Origin: Blastobasis lacticolella | Lineage: Eukaryota; Arthropoda; Insecta; Lepidoptera; Blastobasidae | Reading direction: 5' to 3' | Assembly (NCBI GenBank): GCA_905147135.1 | Contig: LR990042.1 | Span: forward strand, 7,679,545-7,743,544 | Length of the DNA: 64,000 nt | Shown here: piece by piece, positions 1 to 10,309 of the stretch | Numbering within the stretch: position 1 is the stretch's first letter | Layout: each line of letters begins with the position of its first letter | Position numbers and translations under genes: made by a program | Notes under the pieces: generated by a model | What the model was told of the DNA's origin: nothing | The model's database searches: none | The model's input: only the letters and a program-made list of their open reading frames with translations

Positions 1-1551
1 CATTTCTTAGAGAAATGTATGAAAAATGTGGCACAAATTGTACTTGTATTTTTATGTATTGTCCTTTTTTTAACTAATTTGACCTACAATCATGAAATTT
101 GGCAACAGACAAAGTTATATAGACCAAGTAAAGGGGAAAACAAACTGTTAATTTGTACATAAGAAAATGATCATACAATTCCCTAAGTAACGGGTGTTTT
201 AGCTGGCACCACAATCGAGGTTTCATTCGGTACACTTTTCTGGAACATTAGTAGATTATGGAAACATTAGTATGTGACCCAAATCATCGTAATTTTCAGC
301 GTTTTATGGACATTGCTGAGCCCACGGTAGCACCCGAGGTCATAAACTTTGGTTTTTCATAAAGGCATTTATAATATGTATATCTAAACCTGTATAATAT
401 ATCCATAAATCGCCCATACCATATTGCTAGGAACAATGTACGATTTTCGTGGGCTATAAGGTATATCCCACAAAGCTTTTATTTCGTTTTTCGTCGAATA
501 TACGAAACCATAATGAAAATGGTTTTGATGACCTTGACCTAAAATATAATCAAATATAGGTATTACCTAATTACGAGATACAGAGAGCAAATATTAAATG
601 TAAAATAGAGATTATATTTCCTGACTTTATCTTAGCACTCTATAATGTATGCATTTTATAAATTTTTGATATTAGTTCTTAATACTCAAAGGCGTGATAT
701 ACAACCTTTATTACAACCAATCATACAATCACCAACCAAATAATGCAATGTCAAGCGTACAACGAACGTAGTAGTAGTGCCCAAATTGTACCTTAAATAA
801 TTATAATGTTAGATATTCACTTTAATCTCTGGTTCCCATAACCCTGGTTGCATAATATGATAAACAATGCACACAGCACATACCTAAGTACAATATCAAG
901 TGTGGTTTCTTTATCTCAATATCTGAATGGGTATTTTTTTAAACGGCTCCTATTGTTTGTAAAACTATGTCGCTTTAAACGCTTTGTTAAAATAATCGAA
1001 TCTTATCTGCTGAGGAAAGATTCTACTTCAAATGTAATAGACGGCGAACGTTGAAGAACTTTGGCTTTGACACAACAAAAGCAGGGTACTTGTAGTAGTG
1101 CTGACCCGTATGAGTTGTAGTTGAAAGATGCGAGAGTATGTAATTAAAAAATTGTTGTTCGAAAGGGTACTATTAGCTTAATCAAATTTTCGCTAAGCAA
1201 CAATGGTGTTTTATTGCTGTGTATTTATTTATGCGAGGTGAGCTCAGCCCACTCGGCCCGCGGGCCGGGTGCCGTAGGCCGACTTCCGGTGCACGGCGTA
1301 CGTGCGGGATGAGGCGATTTTATTTTATTAGAAATACTTGCAGCTACGTTAGGTTACATGAGTTTGTTGAATAAATGGGTAACATACAGCCATTTATAAG
1401 TTTCGATTAGTAGGTACTTATTTAAAAAAACATTGTCATTGTATCAAATGTAATTTGACGATATACCGACTTGAGTTTCCACACGATAAAAAAACAGTTC
1501 TTGCAAAAACAATCTCCGGAAACGCATTCAACCATCTAACTACTTTTTCAG
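1..1551. other. Upstream intron sequence, no exon seen
   Basis: This A+T-rich stretch has no reading frame resembling the first half of a Rebers-Riddiford domain, so I read it as the 3' part of the intron preceding the cuticular exon. The 3' splice site is a T-rich run ending in CAG at 1549-1551. The only compositional anomaly is a GC-rich island at about 1235-1315 with a 14-nt perfect palindrome at 1254-1267. The small ORF at 848-1054 has no recognisable domain. Confidence 0.6.
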
Positions 1552-1920
1552 GCCAGTACTCGCTAGTCGAGCCAGACGGCTCGGTCCGAACCGTGGACTA
1601 CACCGCCGATTCAGTCAATGGTTTCAACGCCGTGGTCTCCAAGTCTGCGCCAAACGTGCACCACGCGCCACCACGGCCCGTGGCTCCCGTGGCTCCCGTG
1701 GCCCCAGTCCACATCCCCGTCCCACGCTACAAGGCAGTAGGCCCTCAAGTGCAGTACGTCAGGCGGATCCCAGTACCGGTGGAGATTCCGTACTCTGCGC
1801 AGTACCCGCAGCAGTACCCTGCGCAGTACCCTGCGCAGTACCCTGCACAGTACCCTGCGCAGTACCCGCAGCAGTACTCGAAGGCATTTGCGCAAGCGTA
1901 TCCTTCGCCGGATCCCTTCT
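1552..1920 (+). CDS. RR-2 cuticular protein, penultimate exon
   Basis: This exon encodes part of an insect structural cuticle protein of the CPR family (chitin-binding domain 4). Such proteins are secreted by epidermal cells and bind chitin; the RR-2 subclass is typical of stiffer cuticle. The exon opens inside the Rebers-Riddiford consensus: after a glycine codon split by the intron it reads [18 protein letters not shown] and then NGFNAVV, the diagnostic RR-2 second half. After the domain come an Ala/Pro/Val stretch with APVAPVAPV and seven tandem tetrapeptides of (A/Q)QYP type, common in structural cuticle proteins. Boundaries are a pyrimidine tract with CAG before 1552 and a GTAAGT donor at 1921. 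The exon starts two bases into a codon and ends one base into the next, and the 7170 exon completes that codon. An ATG at 1455 is intronic, because the 32 residues before the splice site are unlike any CPR protein. The domain's first half and the signal peptide must lie left of the window. Confidence 0.94.
1797..1880 (+). repeat. 12-bp coding minisatellite, QYP repeats
   Basis: Seven 12-bp units encode [12 protein letters not shown] four times, then QQYS. Units differ by one or a few bases, so the array probably expands and contracts by slippage or unequal exchange while staying in frame. Tyr/Gln/Pro-rich repeats are known in cuticle proteins; that the tyrosines here are cross-linked is inference. 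The repeat also creates an open antisense frame that is an artefact. Confidence 0.9.
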
Positions 1921-2071
1921 GTAAGTATTTTTGTATTAAAATCTGTAAATGTATGAGAAGATGTATTTATGTGGAAGAGTCAATAGTGGTGTGTTGGGTG
2001 AGGACCTGTATAATGCGAGGGTGGGTATATATATAATTGTGTTTAATAATTTTTAATTTTTTTATAATTTG

Positions 2072-2229
2072 CTTGGACAATTCACACAGCGCCATCTCCA
2101 AAGTAAGCAAAGCTTAGGTTATGGATGTCAGAGAACTGATAAACTATTTATATTTTTTTAAATACAAGCTTATTATACGTATAACACTCAGACCCGTAAC
2201 AGAAATTAAAATTCATCATTTAAATTTCT
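2072..2229 (-). mobile_element. SINE-B, tail half (split copy)
   Basis: This matches the body and tail of the SINE-B copies at 5289-5530 and 31935-32166: shared words include CACAGCGCCATCT, AGCAAAGCTT, CTTATTATACGTA and CCCGTAACAGAAATTAAAA. The copy stops at AATTTCT (2223-2229). The same seven bases restart the SINE at 3668, so the two halves are one insertion interrupted by the LINE between them. Confidence 0.8.
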
Positions 2230-2269
2230 CGCCTCGCATACTTATTTATCCCTGTACCTCTTCATGTAT

Positions 2270-2998
2270 AGGTACTCTGATTTTTCTCGGTTGATTCTGA
2301 GGCCAATTCTTCCTCCTTGCTCTTCAAGGGCTTCCGCTAGATCTTTTACGATCTGTTTGCACTGTCCAAGCAATCCCAGATTGTCAGCATATCCAATGAT
2401 TTAGTGATTACCGTTCAGCTAAACTCCACCCTCAATTAATTGGACGTTTCTAATTAAGTGCTCGAGGACTAAGTTGAACATCATTGGTGACAGTGCATCA
2501 CCTTGCTCAAGACCCGTAGCAACCCCAAAGGTATGCGACAGTTCTCTTCCAACCCTGACTTTCATCTCGCTCATACTAACGGCCACTTCGACCATCTTCA
2601 CGAGTTTGTCGGGTAGTTTGAACTCCCGAAGTACCCTGAAAAGCACCTGCCGATTAATACTGTCGTAAGCCTTAGTGAAGTCAACAAATAGCATATGTAG
2701 GCTTTGCGCATATTCCAATTTATTCTCCATCAGTTGTCTTAGGAGAAATATTTGGTCTATGGTGCTACGATTACGTCGAAAGACACATAGATAATGCCTA
2801 ATATGTCTTCCGCATATGGCTCTAGTCGCTCAAGCAGTAGGTAGGTAAAGACTTTATAAGCAGTGGTGAGCAATGCAATCCCTGTATAATTAGAGCACTT
2901 CTTTCCACTCTCATTTTTATGTATTGGACATATAATTCTGATATTCCACTCATCAGGTTGTCGTTCTTCGGTCCAAATTTTACAGATTAGTTCATAAG
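2270..2998 (-). pseudogene. RTE reverse transcriptase fragment, inverted
   Basis: The longest open piece is 2419-2730 (103 codons), with RT motif A (FVDFTKAYDS) and motif B (GDALSPMMFN). Upstream, in a different frame, are residues like IICPIHKNE and YTGIALL from the RT fingers. Downstream at about 2385-2405 is YADN, where the second catalytic Asp of YADD is replaced. Several stops and frameshifts separate the pieces, so it cannot make an active enzyme. Confidence 0.8.
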
Positions 2999-3000
2999 GC

Positions 3001-3656
3001 GTCGATTATTTTAAATATCTCGGTGGCACGATAACCGGCACTAATCAGCGTGAAGATGATATTGATCTTAGGATACAAAATACGCTTAGGTGTTGTGCAG
3101 CGCTCCATAGGGTGTTGGTGTCCAAATTGATAAGCAGGAAAACCAAGATTCGAATATATAAAACGGTTATTAGACCAATCTTGATGTATGGACGTGAGGC
3201 TTGGACACTGACACTAAAGGAGGAGAACAAGTTGTTGGTCGCTGAACGTAAGATCTTCCGGAAAGTTCTGGGGCCAATAAAGGGGCAGGACGGCATGTGG
3301 AAGGGGAGGAATAACGAGGAGGTGGAACAGCTTATTTCCGAACCCAATATTCTGGGAGAGGTCAAGGTCGCAAGGCTGCGTTGGCTTGGCCACATGGAGA
3401 GGATGGGGGAGGATCGCGCCGTAAGGATATGCATCCGCATATCCCGTCCCGATATGCCGTTGCATATGTGGGTCGGCTAAGCGGACGTCGTCCGGTCGGG
3501 CGACCCAGATATCGCTGGAAAGATGAAATTCTGAAAGACCTGCACGCCCTAGGAATCCTCGATTGGCAGGAGATGGCGCAGGATAGGAAGAGGTGGCGAT
3601 CTCTGGTGTCGGAGGCCAAGATCCACTTTGGGTCGCTGAGCCAGCGCAGTAAGTAA
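3001..3656 (+). pseudogene. RTE reverse transcriptase C-terminus
   Basis: The reading frame is open from 3001 to 3480 with the FKYLG primer-grip-like motif, then shifts frame after about 3430 and resumes to 3656. The C-terminal RWLGHMERM and GRPRYRW motifs are typical of the ORF end of insect RTE-type endonuclease/reverse transcriptases. A short duplicated CATATCCCGTCCCGATATGC-like insertion at the break explains the frameshift. Confidence 0.8.
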
Positions 3657-3667
3657 GTAAGTATTTT

Positions 3668-3750
3668 AATTTCTGCTCAGCCAGGAGTCGAACCCGAGAC
3701 CTCTGCGTGGCAGACTAATGGCAAGTAAAAAAATTGAACCATTCAGGTCG
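3668..3750 (-). mobile_element. SINE-B, tRNA-like head half (split copy)
   Basis: It contains the reverse complement of a B box (AGTCGAACCCG) and ends at CAGGTCG, the same head end as the copies at 5289 and 32166. With 2072-2229 it makes one SINE-B, interrupted by the LINE. Confidence 0.78.
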
Positions 3751-3839
3751 TCTTGTCGTATGTCGTGTATGTATCATACGTGGGTACACAGTTTTGCGTA
3801 ACTCTTGATAAAACAATTTACATGTAAAGTAATATGTAT

Positions 3840-4600
3840 ATTTACTGCCATTCAAAGTATTTATTGTCCATTACATTTTAAATACATGAGGACCATTGGT
3901 TTGAGGTTAAGTTTTTCATGTGCCCGCACTTGGTTGAAAGCTATCACGGCCTCTTCCGGCCCCGTAAATGTTAAACCTCTCATCAAATCTTTGATTTTTT
4001 GGAAAATCAAGAAATCGAATGGTTCCAGGTCTGGACTATGTGCGGAATGGGTCACTAGCTCTACCTTTTCAAAAGCCAAAAATGACTTTGTTTTGTCCGC
4101 GGTGTGATAGGATGCGACTTCTTGGTAGTTTTTCTCTGACTTTTTCAAAGACACTGGGCAAACCAATGGTTGTAAACTACTCAGCATTAATTGTCTTTTA
4201 TTCTTCACGTGGGATAGTGCAGACAGGATTCGTCCGGGAGAAAAAAAACGCAATAATATTTTTGCTACCGCTTCTCGTCTTCTTCAATTTTGTTGATTTA
4301 CTATGCCTTCGGGCATTCAGTTGCTCCTTCATTCAGTCAACATGTTGCTTTTTTTCCGGCATGTAACAATATTATCCATGTTTCATCTTCGGTCACAATA
4401 TCGTACACAGCATTTTAACATCCGTTCTGGGGTGAGTTCATAAATAATTAAGTGGCAACAAAGTTTTCTAACTTTTAAATGTTGATGTCATATTTTTTGA
4501 ATTTAGCTCATACAAATCCCCAAATGTCGCGGATTTCTTCAATTAGTTGCCTGACAGTAGTCATATTTTCCTTTCAAGAGAAACACAGCCACGATGTGCT
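3840..4600 (-). pseudogene. Mariner transposase relic
   Basis: Reading the - strand from about 4570, remnants of a mariner (DD34D) transposase appear in order: TTVRQLIEEIRDI, then VTEDETW with the first catalytic Asp region, and then HSAHSPDLEPFDF with the last catalytic Asp. This is followed by KIKDLMRG and a short tail ending near 3850. The longest open piece is 3861-4253 (130 codons). Stops and frameshifts break it elsewhere, and I could not place terminal inverted repeats. Mariner transposases move DNA by cut-and-paste at TA sites; this copy is dead. Confidence 0.8.
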
Positions 4601-5288
4601 AAAATGAGGTGATACCATCTCAAAAGCGTTTTGAAGACGAGCAGTACAGTCTTGTTGAGATAGCAAAGTTTTAAAATAAAAAAAATAATTGCTCTAAAAT
4701 CTTTCACTTGAAAGAACTTAGGTTTCTTATGTTTTAAAGAACATAACATTCGAAATTCAAACATTTATGAGCGGTCAAGAGCGCAGGAGTTTCAAAAGTA
4801 CTTTTCTGTTAGGTAGATATATTGGATAGTACGAGTACACTGATCATAATATCAGAAGGCAATGTGTGAAATGTAAATAGAGCATATACATACCGTATTT
4901 AGTCTAAACGAGCGCGTTATACCAATTTAATTACAAGGTCTCGTTGGGCATCGTAAATCATGAAATATAGTTAATATTAATATTATTCCTTAATTATTAA
5001 TAACTGAGTGACACTGCAACGGCATATTTATTAACATAGAGAAGCAATTCTTAGGTACTTATGCACATGATTACCATGACCATCTTCATATGATTTGCCA
5101 ATTACTCAGTCAATTAATTATGTATACAAATTTATTGACAAACTGTCTGTCTGATCGGTGAATTAGAGCTAATTTATTTCGATGCCTTTTATAAATGTTC
5201 CAAACAAATTTATCGCGAAGTTTACCTTGAACGGATGCATTATTATGAGCATCCTGTCGTTGGTGTGACGAGATACATAATAATTAAT
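4601..5288. other. Intronic stretch, nothing recognised
   Basis: A+T-rich sequence between the mariner relic and the SINE. An ORF on the - strand at 4561-4764 may include decayed mariner N-terminal sequence, but I cannot match it to the helix-turn-helix region. Confidence 0.4.
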
Positions 5289-5535
5289 GACCTGAGTGGT
5301 GTAGTTGGTCAACACGCCGGTCTGCTACGCAGTGGTCCCCGGTTCGATTCCCGGTCGGGCAGAAATTGAAATGATACGTTTTTATGTCTGTTACGGGTTG
5401 GGTGTTTTATGTATAATAAGTATGTATTTAAAAATATATATAAGTCGTTTATCAGTTATCTGGCACGTAACACAAGTTTTGCTTACTTTGGGGCTAGACG
5501 GCGCTGTTTGAATTGTCCAAACATTTTATATTTAG
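5289..5535 (+). mobile_element. SINE-B, near full-length copy
   Basis: The head GACCTGAGTGGTGTAGTTGG carries an A-box-like sequence, and GGTTCGATTCC about 30 bases later is a canonical pol III B box. The tRNA-like head ends at about 5362, and the body shares GAAATTGAAATGAT, GTTACGGGTTGGGTGTTT, ATGTATAATAAGTATG and GGGGCTAGACGGCGCTGT with the other copies. The small ORF across it is not a gene. Confidence 0.85.
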
Positions 5536-5700
5536 GAATTCGTAGGAATGTGGAAGAGGTCTCTGCCTACCTCTATGGGTAATGGGTACGAAAACCGCAT
5601 CAAAATCGGTTACGTGGTTTAGGAGTAATTCTCGGAAATACGTACAGACACACAGACAGACACGGAGAGCGACTTTATATTATACTGTAGCTGTAGGTAG
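5536..5700 (+). repeat. Dispersed repeat end with GCGACTTT tail
   Basis: The stretch AAAACCGCATCAAAATCGGTT, a CAGACACACAGACAGACA run and GCGACTTTATATTATACT resemble the copies at 31655-31790 and 42424-42606. It is a widespread lepidopteran repeat type whose parent element I cannot name from sequence alone. Confidence 0.55.
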
Positions 5701-6326
5701 ATATAGAATGGTATGGCCAGACAGACGTTTTGACGCGCGAGGGAACCAAACATTGTAACCGATGGTTACTAACTATAATAACTGTTAATACCTAAAGAAG
5801 AAGAAGTATTAGTAATACTTAACTAATTGTGTTATCTCATCCATAATCCCGAAATACTAATAAAGCAATTGGCGAAAATCACACCATTATAGTGTCCAAT
5901 TAGCGGCGACGATCCGCCTTGCCATTGTTGTGGACCGCCATTGTTTGTTCCTCACCTTTAATTTGCGTCATGGTGTGTTCCTCGAAGGCTATAGACAAGT
6001 AGGCGTTTGGATTCCTGTAAATAAAATTACTAGAATAGGACTACGATTAGTCCACATAGACTGACAGTGGTAAAAACTATAAAGTGTGGATATGATAACT
6101 GTTAATAATAGTCTATAAATAAAAACAATAAAAAATATTGATTGGATAATCTGTCCTTGTCAGTCCTTGTGCTCACAAAGGGATTATAGTACGAGAAACG
6201 CATTTTGATGCTTTACATTTAAGTTGCTATTGAATGTTTTATACGTATTTTAAACTTTAATCAAAATAAACAGAATGGGCTAATGTATTTAGAAAAAGAA
6301 AATGTATTTCTATTTAAGTACCTACC

Positions 6327-6450
6327 TAATGGAGGTTCGGTTTTGGCTGGAGCCGACCAACCGTCAGTTGCAGCTGATACCTAATCCTAACGCCGTATGA
6401 AATAAACTTGCTTTTACGATCGTGCATCCGAATTAATCCAAAACCGACTT
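6327..6450. mobile_element. Short inverted-repeat element (MITE)
   Basis: Imperfect termini TTCGGTTTTGG at about 6337 and CCAAAACCGA at about 6438 enclose a core with CGTCAGTTGCA and CTAATCCTA. The same core words recur in the element at 23121-23266, so the two are one family. Confidence 0.5.
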
Positions 6451-6731
6451 TATTTTGTACATCGTAAGGAAAAGTATTAATAGCGCGTTTTGGAAAACAT
6501 ACTCTTCTCAGATCGGCAAGGTTCTTAAAAGTGCTAAGTCCAAAATGGCAAGAAAATAGATGTATGAAAATAATTGTGGATATAAAACTATAGTGACGAG
6601 GCTAGGCAGTTGTGCCAGGATAGTGCCAAATGACAGTCCGTAGCCTCTGTCTACCCCTCCTGTGGGACAAAAGTGTGACTTTATGTATGTTTGTAAGTAT
6701 TTTGTAAGCGATAAGAATATAACTAATAATA

Positions 6732-7101
6732 ATCATCTTGGCCTTAATGTCCCGGTCAAAAACGCCAAAGTGCGCAAAAGTCTGGGCTCTGTGTCAATGG
6801 CATAAACTATAACATAGTGGCCCAAAACTTAGCCACATAGACAGCAAAACCTACCATACAAAACACGGTAACGCACTGATTGTTGCTCTCGCCGTGAGCG
6901 TAAGATCGACCGATTCTAGCGACACTGCTGTCAATGTAGCAGATTAGTTAATTACAGTAATTACAGTAGAGCGACGCCAAGTAACCTCCGTGACCCTGCT
7001 TCTAGGGAAACCAAACTAGATTGGATCATGGCTACACATTCAGTCACTTAAATGTGTAGGTTTCATCACGATGTTTTCCCTTACCGTAAGATCACCGGCT
7101 T
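6732..7101 (-). mobile_element. SINE-A copy, interrupted, lacking head
   Basis: The tail end (CATCTTGGCCTTAATGTCCC) is at 6734-6753. The body resumes at about 6951 with TTACAGTAGAGCGACGCC and continues through GGATCATGGCTACACATTCA to TTTCATCACGATGTTTTCCC, ending before the tRNA-like head. About 190 bases between these blocks do not match the SINE and are unexplained. It ends only about 70 bases upstream of the last cuticular exon. Confidence 0.78.
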
Positions 7102-7169
7102 GTTTTTGCCACCGTCGCTTTACTTTTAACTACATACAGTATTATTAAATTTACTCCATTTTGTTACAG

Positions 7170-7249
7170 TGTACTCGAGGGTCAACCCCGCACAGTTCCC
7201 CGAATATGACGGGTTCGACTACGACGGATCTTTCTACAAGAAGAAATAA
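7170..7249 (+). CDS. RR-2 cuticular protein, last exon
   Basis: This exon follows TTTTGTTACAG. It finishes the codon begun at 1920, giving Leu, and adds about 25 residues: YSRVNPAQFPEYDGFDYDG and then SFYKKK, ending at TAA 7247-7249. The acidic/aromatic tail with a lysine-rich end is not part of the chitin-binding domain. The phase match with the 1552-1920 exon and the AATAAA 20 bases after the stop support the assignment. Confidence 0.9.
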
Positions 7250-7268
7250 AAAATAACACAAAAAGCAA

Positions 7269-7274
7269 AATAAA
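7269..7274 (+). promoter_or_regulatory. Poly(A) signal of cuticular gene
   Basis: AATAAA lies 20 bases after the stop codon. Further A+T-rich, AATAAA-like words follow over the next 60 bases, so the exact cleavage site cannot be fixed. Confidence 0.7.
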
Positions 7275-7485
7275 ATATTGTAAAATATTATAAATAAGTT
7301 TAATTTATACGATACTAATAATTTAAATGAACCAGTATTTTGTTGGTATTTATAACTTGTTTTTAGTTATTTTTGTATGTTAATTATTGTCCAATTAATA
7401 ATTAAATAGTGCCAATTTATAAATTTTTTAGTATGTTAAATATAAAATTCTAAATTGACACAATTTTTGCTTCTCTTGAGCTTGA

Positions 7486-7527
7486 GAAACTGTTAAATAT
7501 ATTTATCGAAATATATTTAACAGTTTC
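7486..7527. repeat. Perfect 19-bp hairpin downstream of gene
   Basis: The arm GAAACTGTTAAATATATTT (7486-7504) is followed by loop ATCG and its exact reverse complement (7509-7527). It lies about 240 bases after the cuticular stop codon. Whether it is transcribed in a long 3' UTR is unknown. Confidence 0.85.
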
Positions 7528-8407
7528 TATTTTAGTTAACATAAATTGTCGTCTTTGGCGATTGATTAGAAATACTACGTTCGACTTTCAAGTATGCATT
7601 AATTGAAATATCTACAAAATAATGTGCCAACTAATCATAAAATGAAATATAGTCGTTATTAAATAATTTTCAAGACGTGCTGGCTTTCTGGATTCATGAG
7701 TATCTAGTAAATAACCATTCCATAGACTCCTAGTTGGAGGTTTACCTTTCATAAGCACAATAGAAAAAAACATTGAACTGAATGAGAAACAACTTTTACT
7801 TACCTAATTTAACAAAAAGTGATACCCTAAACCGACGTTCATGCTGGTATGAAAAGGTGTGAATGTGGAAGAAGCCACAGAGATTTGTCTGAAACATAGT
7901 AGGTAAGTGGAGCGATGTGGTCTCGGCGTGACGTTCGTATGTATAGCAGGCAAAAAGGACATCCAGCAGCGGATTGTAATGGGCTGTGGATGTGATGTGG
8001 GGACTCATGCCAGAGGAGACGAACACACTCGACGATTAAAAGAAAAAGCACATAGTTATGGCTAATGTTTTACCTTATCGAACCTAATAAATTACTCCTG
8101 CAAGTTTATAGCAAGCAATTCCTTCTAATTGGTTTTCTCAAAATTATAATTATACTGTAGGCGTTCAATCGAAACGACGTTATTACCCGAAGTACACTTA
8201 TAATATCATCTACAACCTATAACCGTTAACTATAAGACAGCTTCATCAGCTGTCAATAGAACCGACAAATTCAAGTGCTTGCCTCAGATTCGTACTGCAC
8301 CTGTCTAGAAATATTCCGAGTGCGTAATCGTATAATGAATGAGTGAGTGAGGATGTAATGAAGATCCGAATAAAATACTGTCTATGTCTATGTCTATGTA
8401 TAATAAA
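7528..8407. other. Intergenic, no gene seen
   Basis: Unclassified A+T-rich DNA. ORFs on the - strand at 7796-8051 have no recognisable domain. A short TCTATG tandem run (about 8378-8398) and an AATGAATGAGTGAGTGAG run (about 8335-8352) are simple repeats. Confidence 0.5.
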
Positions 8408-8628
8408 TATATACGTGGCAGCCTTGGCGTCATAATATCGCGGATAACATCAAAGAGGCTTGCCTGCTCTTGTTAGGTCACGTGCAGCGTAAGGACCAAG
8501 GGATACGTGTAAAATATGTGCATGAACTTGGAAATACGTACGACGAGAGCATGCCGAAGACCAGGCGAAGTGGAGAAGGAACAGTAGAAAAGCAGAAGCC
8601 GGGATTGACCGCTCGGATGATGATAATG
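8408..8628 (+). mobile_element. RTE LINE 3' fragment
   Basis: ATACGTGGCAGCCTTGGCGT...ATATCGCGGATAACATC...GAGGCTTGCC parallels the copy at 50474-50790, where the frame reads GSLGVRDIADNIEEARQRW. The end has CCGAAGACCAGGCGAAGTGG and GATGATGATAATGG, the GAT-rich 3' tail of this LINE family. It is decayed and non-coding. Confidence 0.7.
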
Positions 8629-8639
8629 GTGGACATAAG

Positions 8640-10309
8640 CTACCTTTAGAACTGATGGATAATCTAAAATCCACGTAACTGATACAGTAAAGTGACGCAA
8701 TTGCTCATTTGTTGATACATCTTAGCACTTCATGAATTTCCCTGCCAAAAAATAAATCAAAAGGCTCTATATTATGTATTCAGTCTTTGACGGAAACTTT
8801 ACAAAATTGTTCTTTTCTAAATTTTTTAAAATGTAGCACCGACTACTTCCAATAACGGTGTCATAGAGGCAGATAACGTAGCAGCAGCGTTTTCTGATCA
8901 GCATTTTCAATACTACGATCTCCAAATCGCCTGCCAAGCGTGGATATGGCAATTCGCTGTAATAAGGAGGCTCAGGTCCAACAGTAGACTGTTATGATGA
9001 TGCTGCTACCTACGTATCACAATGACCGAGTAGCTACTTTGTGAGAAGATTATTTATATTTTCAGTAGTGAATAGACCCTGGGCTCTTAAGGGCTGAAAC
9101 CATATTGACAATATAAAAGTATCACTGTCACTACATACTCGTATTTTAAAACAAAGTCCCACGCCGCGTCTGTGTGTCTGTCTCTAACTACTGAACGGAT
9201 TTTCATGCGGTTAAGGTCTTATTTTATAAATTGTTAAGGTCATTACCCGTGTGAAACCGGGGCATAAAGTATAAATAAGTTGCTGGTAGGCTTTCAAATA
9301 AAATTGAACCATTCAGATCTAACACTTTTGTTTTACACTTGTAAGGAAACCTACACTAGTTAAAAAGATAAATAGTGGAGAAATAGTACGGTTTCTATGG
9401 GTTGTGGAGTGTCTGAGCAGGAACCTAAGCGGATCTTACAGAAAGTCGTCGAACGAGCATAGGTAGGTACTGTTAGATAGAAAATTAAGAACATGGTGAA
9501 CATTGTGGCTGATTTGACGTTAGACAACGTCGTCCATTAGTCGTCGTGTCCTAATGTACTCTTGGGATGATGACGCGTTTTCTGTGTAGTCGAAGAAAAG
9601 TGTAGTTATTGTTAAAATATTCCATATATATTTTACTCAATAATAAACAGCCTGAGGAAGAGCAGAGCTTGACGAACAACAGACTGTCTGATAGAGATGC
9701 ATAGATAATTTTTTATATCTACAGAAGCAAAGAGTACATACGAGTTTAAATTTGAGACAAAATGTCACACATCTCTATAACACACACACTAAGGCAAATG
9801 CAGGGACAAAATAAGGCAGCCCATCTGCAGATAAGTAATTTTTTACTACAAATTTCTATTCCGTAACGAACACAAACAAATATGACTTGTGGGCACATTA
9901 ATATTGTCATTATAATAAAAGTGCATTAAAGGTGCCGACCTAATCGTTATCACAGTCGTCGTCAGCCTATACACATCTAAACTACTAGGGAATAGATATG
10001 TACTCTCTTTGAGAGAGAAAGGGCAATAGTTCACCACTCAGGCCCAAAGCGGATTGGCAGACTTCACAATTCGAATTAATCTCTAACATGCGAGTTTTTT
10101 ACGATATTTTCCTTTACTGAAAAGCCAAATAAATTATTTGAATCCATTTATGAATTAGGTAACATAGGTAACATACAAACCATTTTCAAATGTAAGGTGT
10201 CTGGGGATCAAACGTCTTTTCGATCTCTCGATCCTACATATCGTGAATACCGTGCCCTCTAAAAGACATCGTCATGAACAAAAAAATTAATGAAAAGGGT
10301 ATGTACATT
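8640..10309. other. Intergenic with minor repeat scraps
   Basis: At about 8895-9003 a fragment with CGATCTCCAAATCGCCTGCC and TCCAACAGTAGACTGTTATGATGATG resembles the LINE-end scraps at 22620-22785. About 9180-9250 has the CTACTGAACGGATTTTCATGCGG phrase of another dispersed repeat. The rest is unclassified and I see no gene. Confidence 0.45.

Larger units (their letters stand above)
2230..3667 (+). mobile_element. RTE-type LINE with 5' inversion
   Basis: Two segments of one LINE lie back to back. The right segment (2997-3667, + strand) encodes the end of the reverse transcriptase: FKYLGGTIT, then a YKTVIRPILMYG...WTL block, RWLGHMERM, GRRPVGRPRYRW and finally SLSQRSK before an AGTA tandem tail. 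The left segment (2230-2998, - strand) encodes the preceding RT parts: FVDFTKAYDSINR (motif A), GLEQGDALSPMMFN (motif B), a YADN version of the YADD box and INREKSEYL. The order and orientation are those expected from twin priming. AATTTCT flanks both sides as a target duplication. The open frames are broken, including a frameshift near 3430 within a short repeated insertion. The element is 5'-truncated and inactive. Confidence 0.85.
1921..7169 (+). other. Transposon-loaded intron of cuticular gene
   Basis: The intron runs from the GTAAGT donor to the TTTTGTTACAG acceptor and is about 5.25 kb long. Within it I find one SINE-B copy cut in two by an RTE LINE, a mariner relic, another SINE-B, a LINE-tail-like stretch, a small MITE and a degraded SINE-A. 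The phase is consistent on both sides, so the reading frame is intact after splicing. Confidence 0.88.

Noticed and set aside
1455..1551. ATG-initiated N-terminus for the cuticular protein
   Set aside because: The residues encoded have no CPR similarity, and a strong 3' splice site at 1551 splits the glycine codon exactly where RR-2 genes often have an intron.
1611..1895. Open - strand frame of 94 codons rich in RVLRR
   Set aside because: It is the antisense of the QYP minisatellite and Rebers-Riddiford exon; repeat periodicity keeps it open.
5289..5362. Functional tRNA gene
   Set aside because: It is the head of a SINE-B copy; the same head occurs at 32100-32166 and 44590-44634 with the same downstream body.
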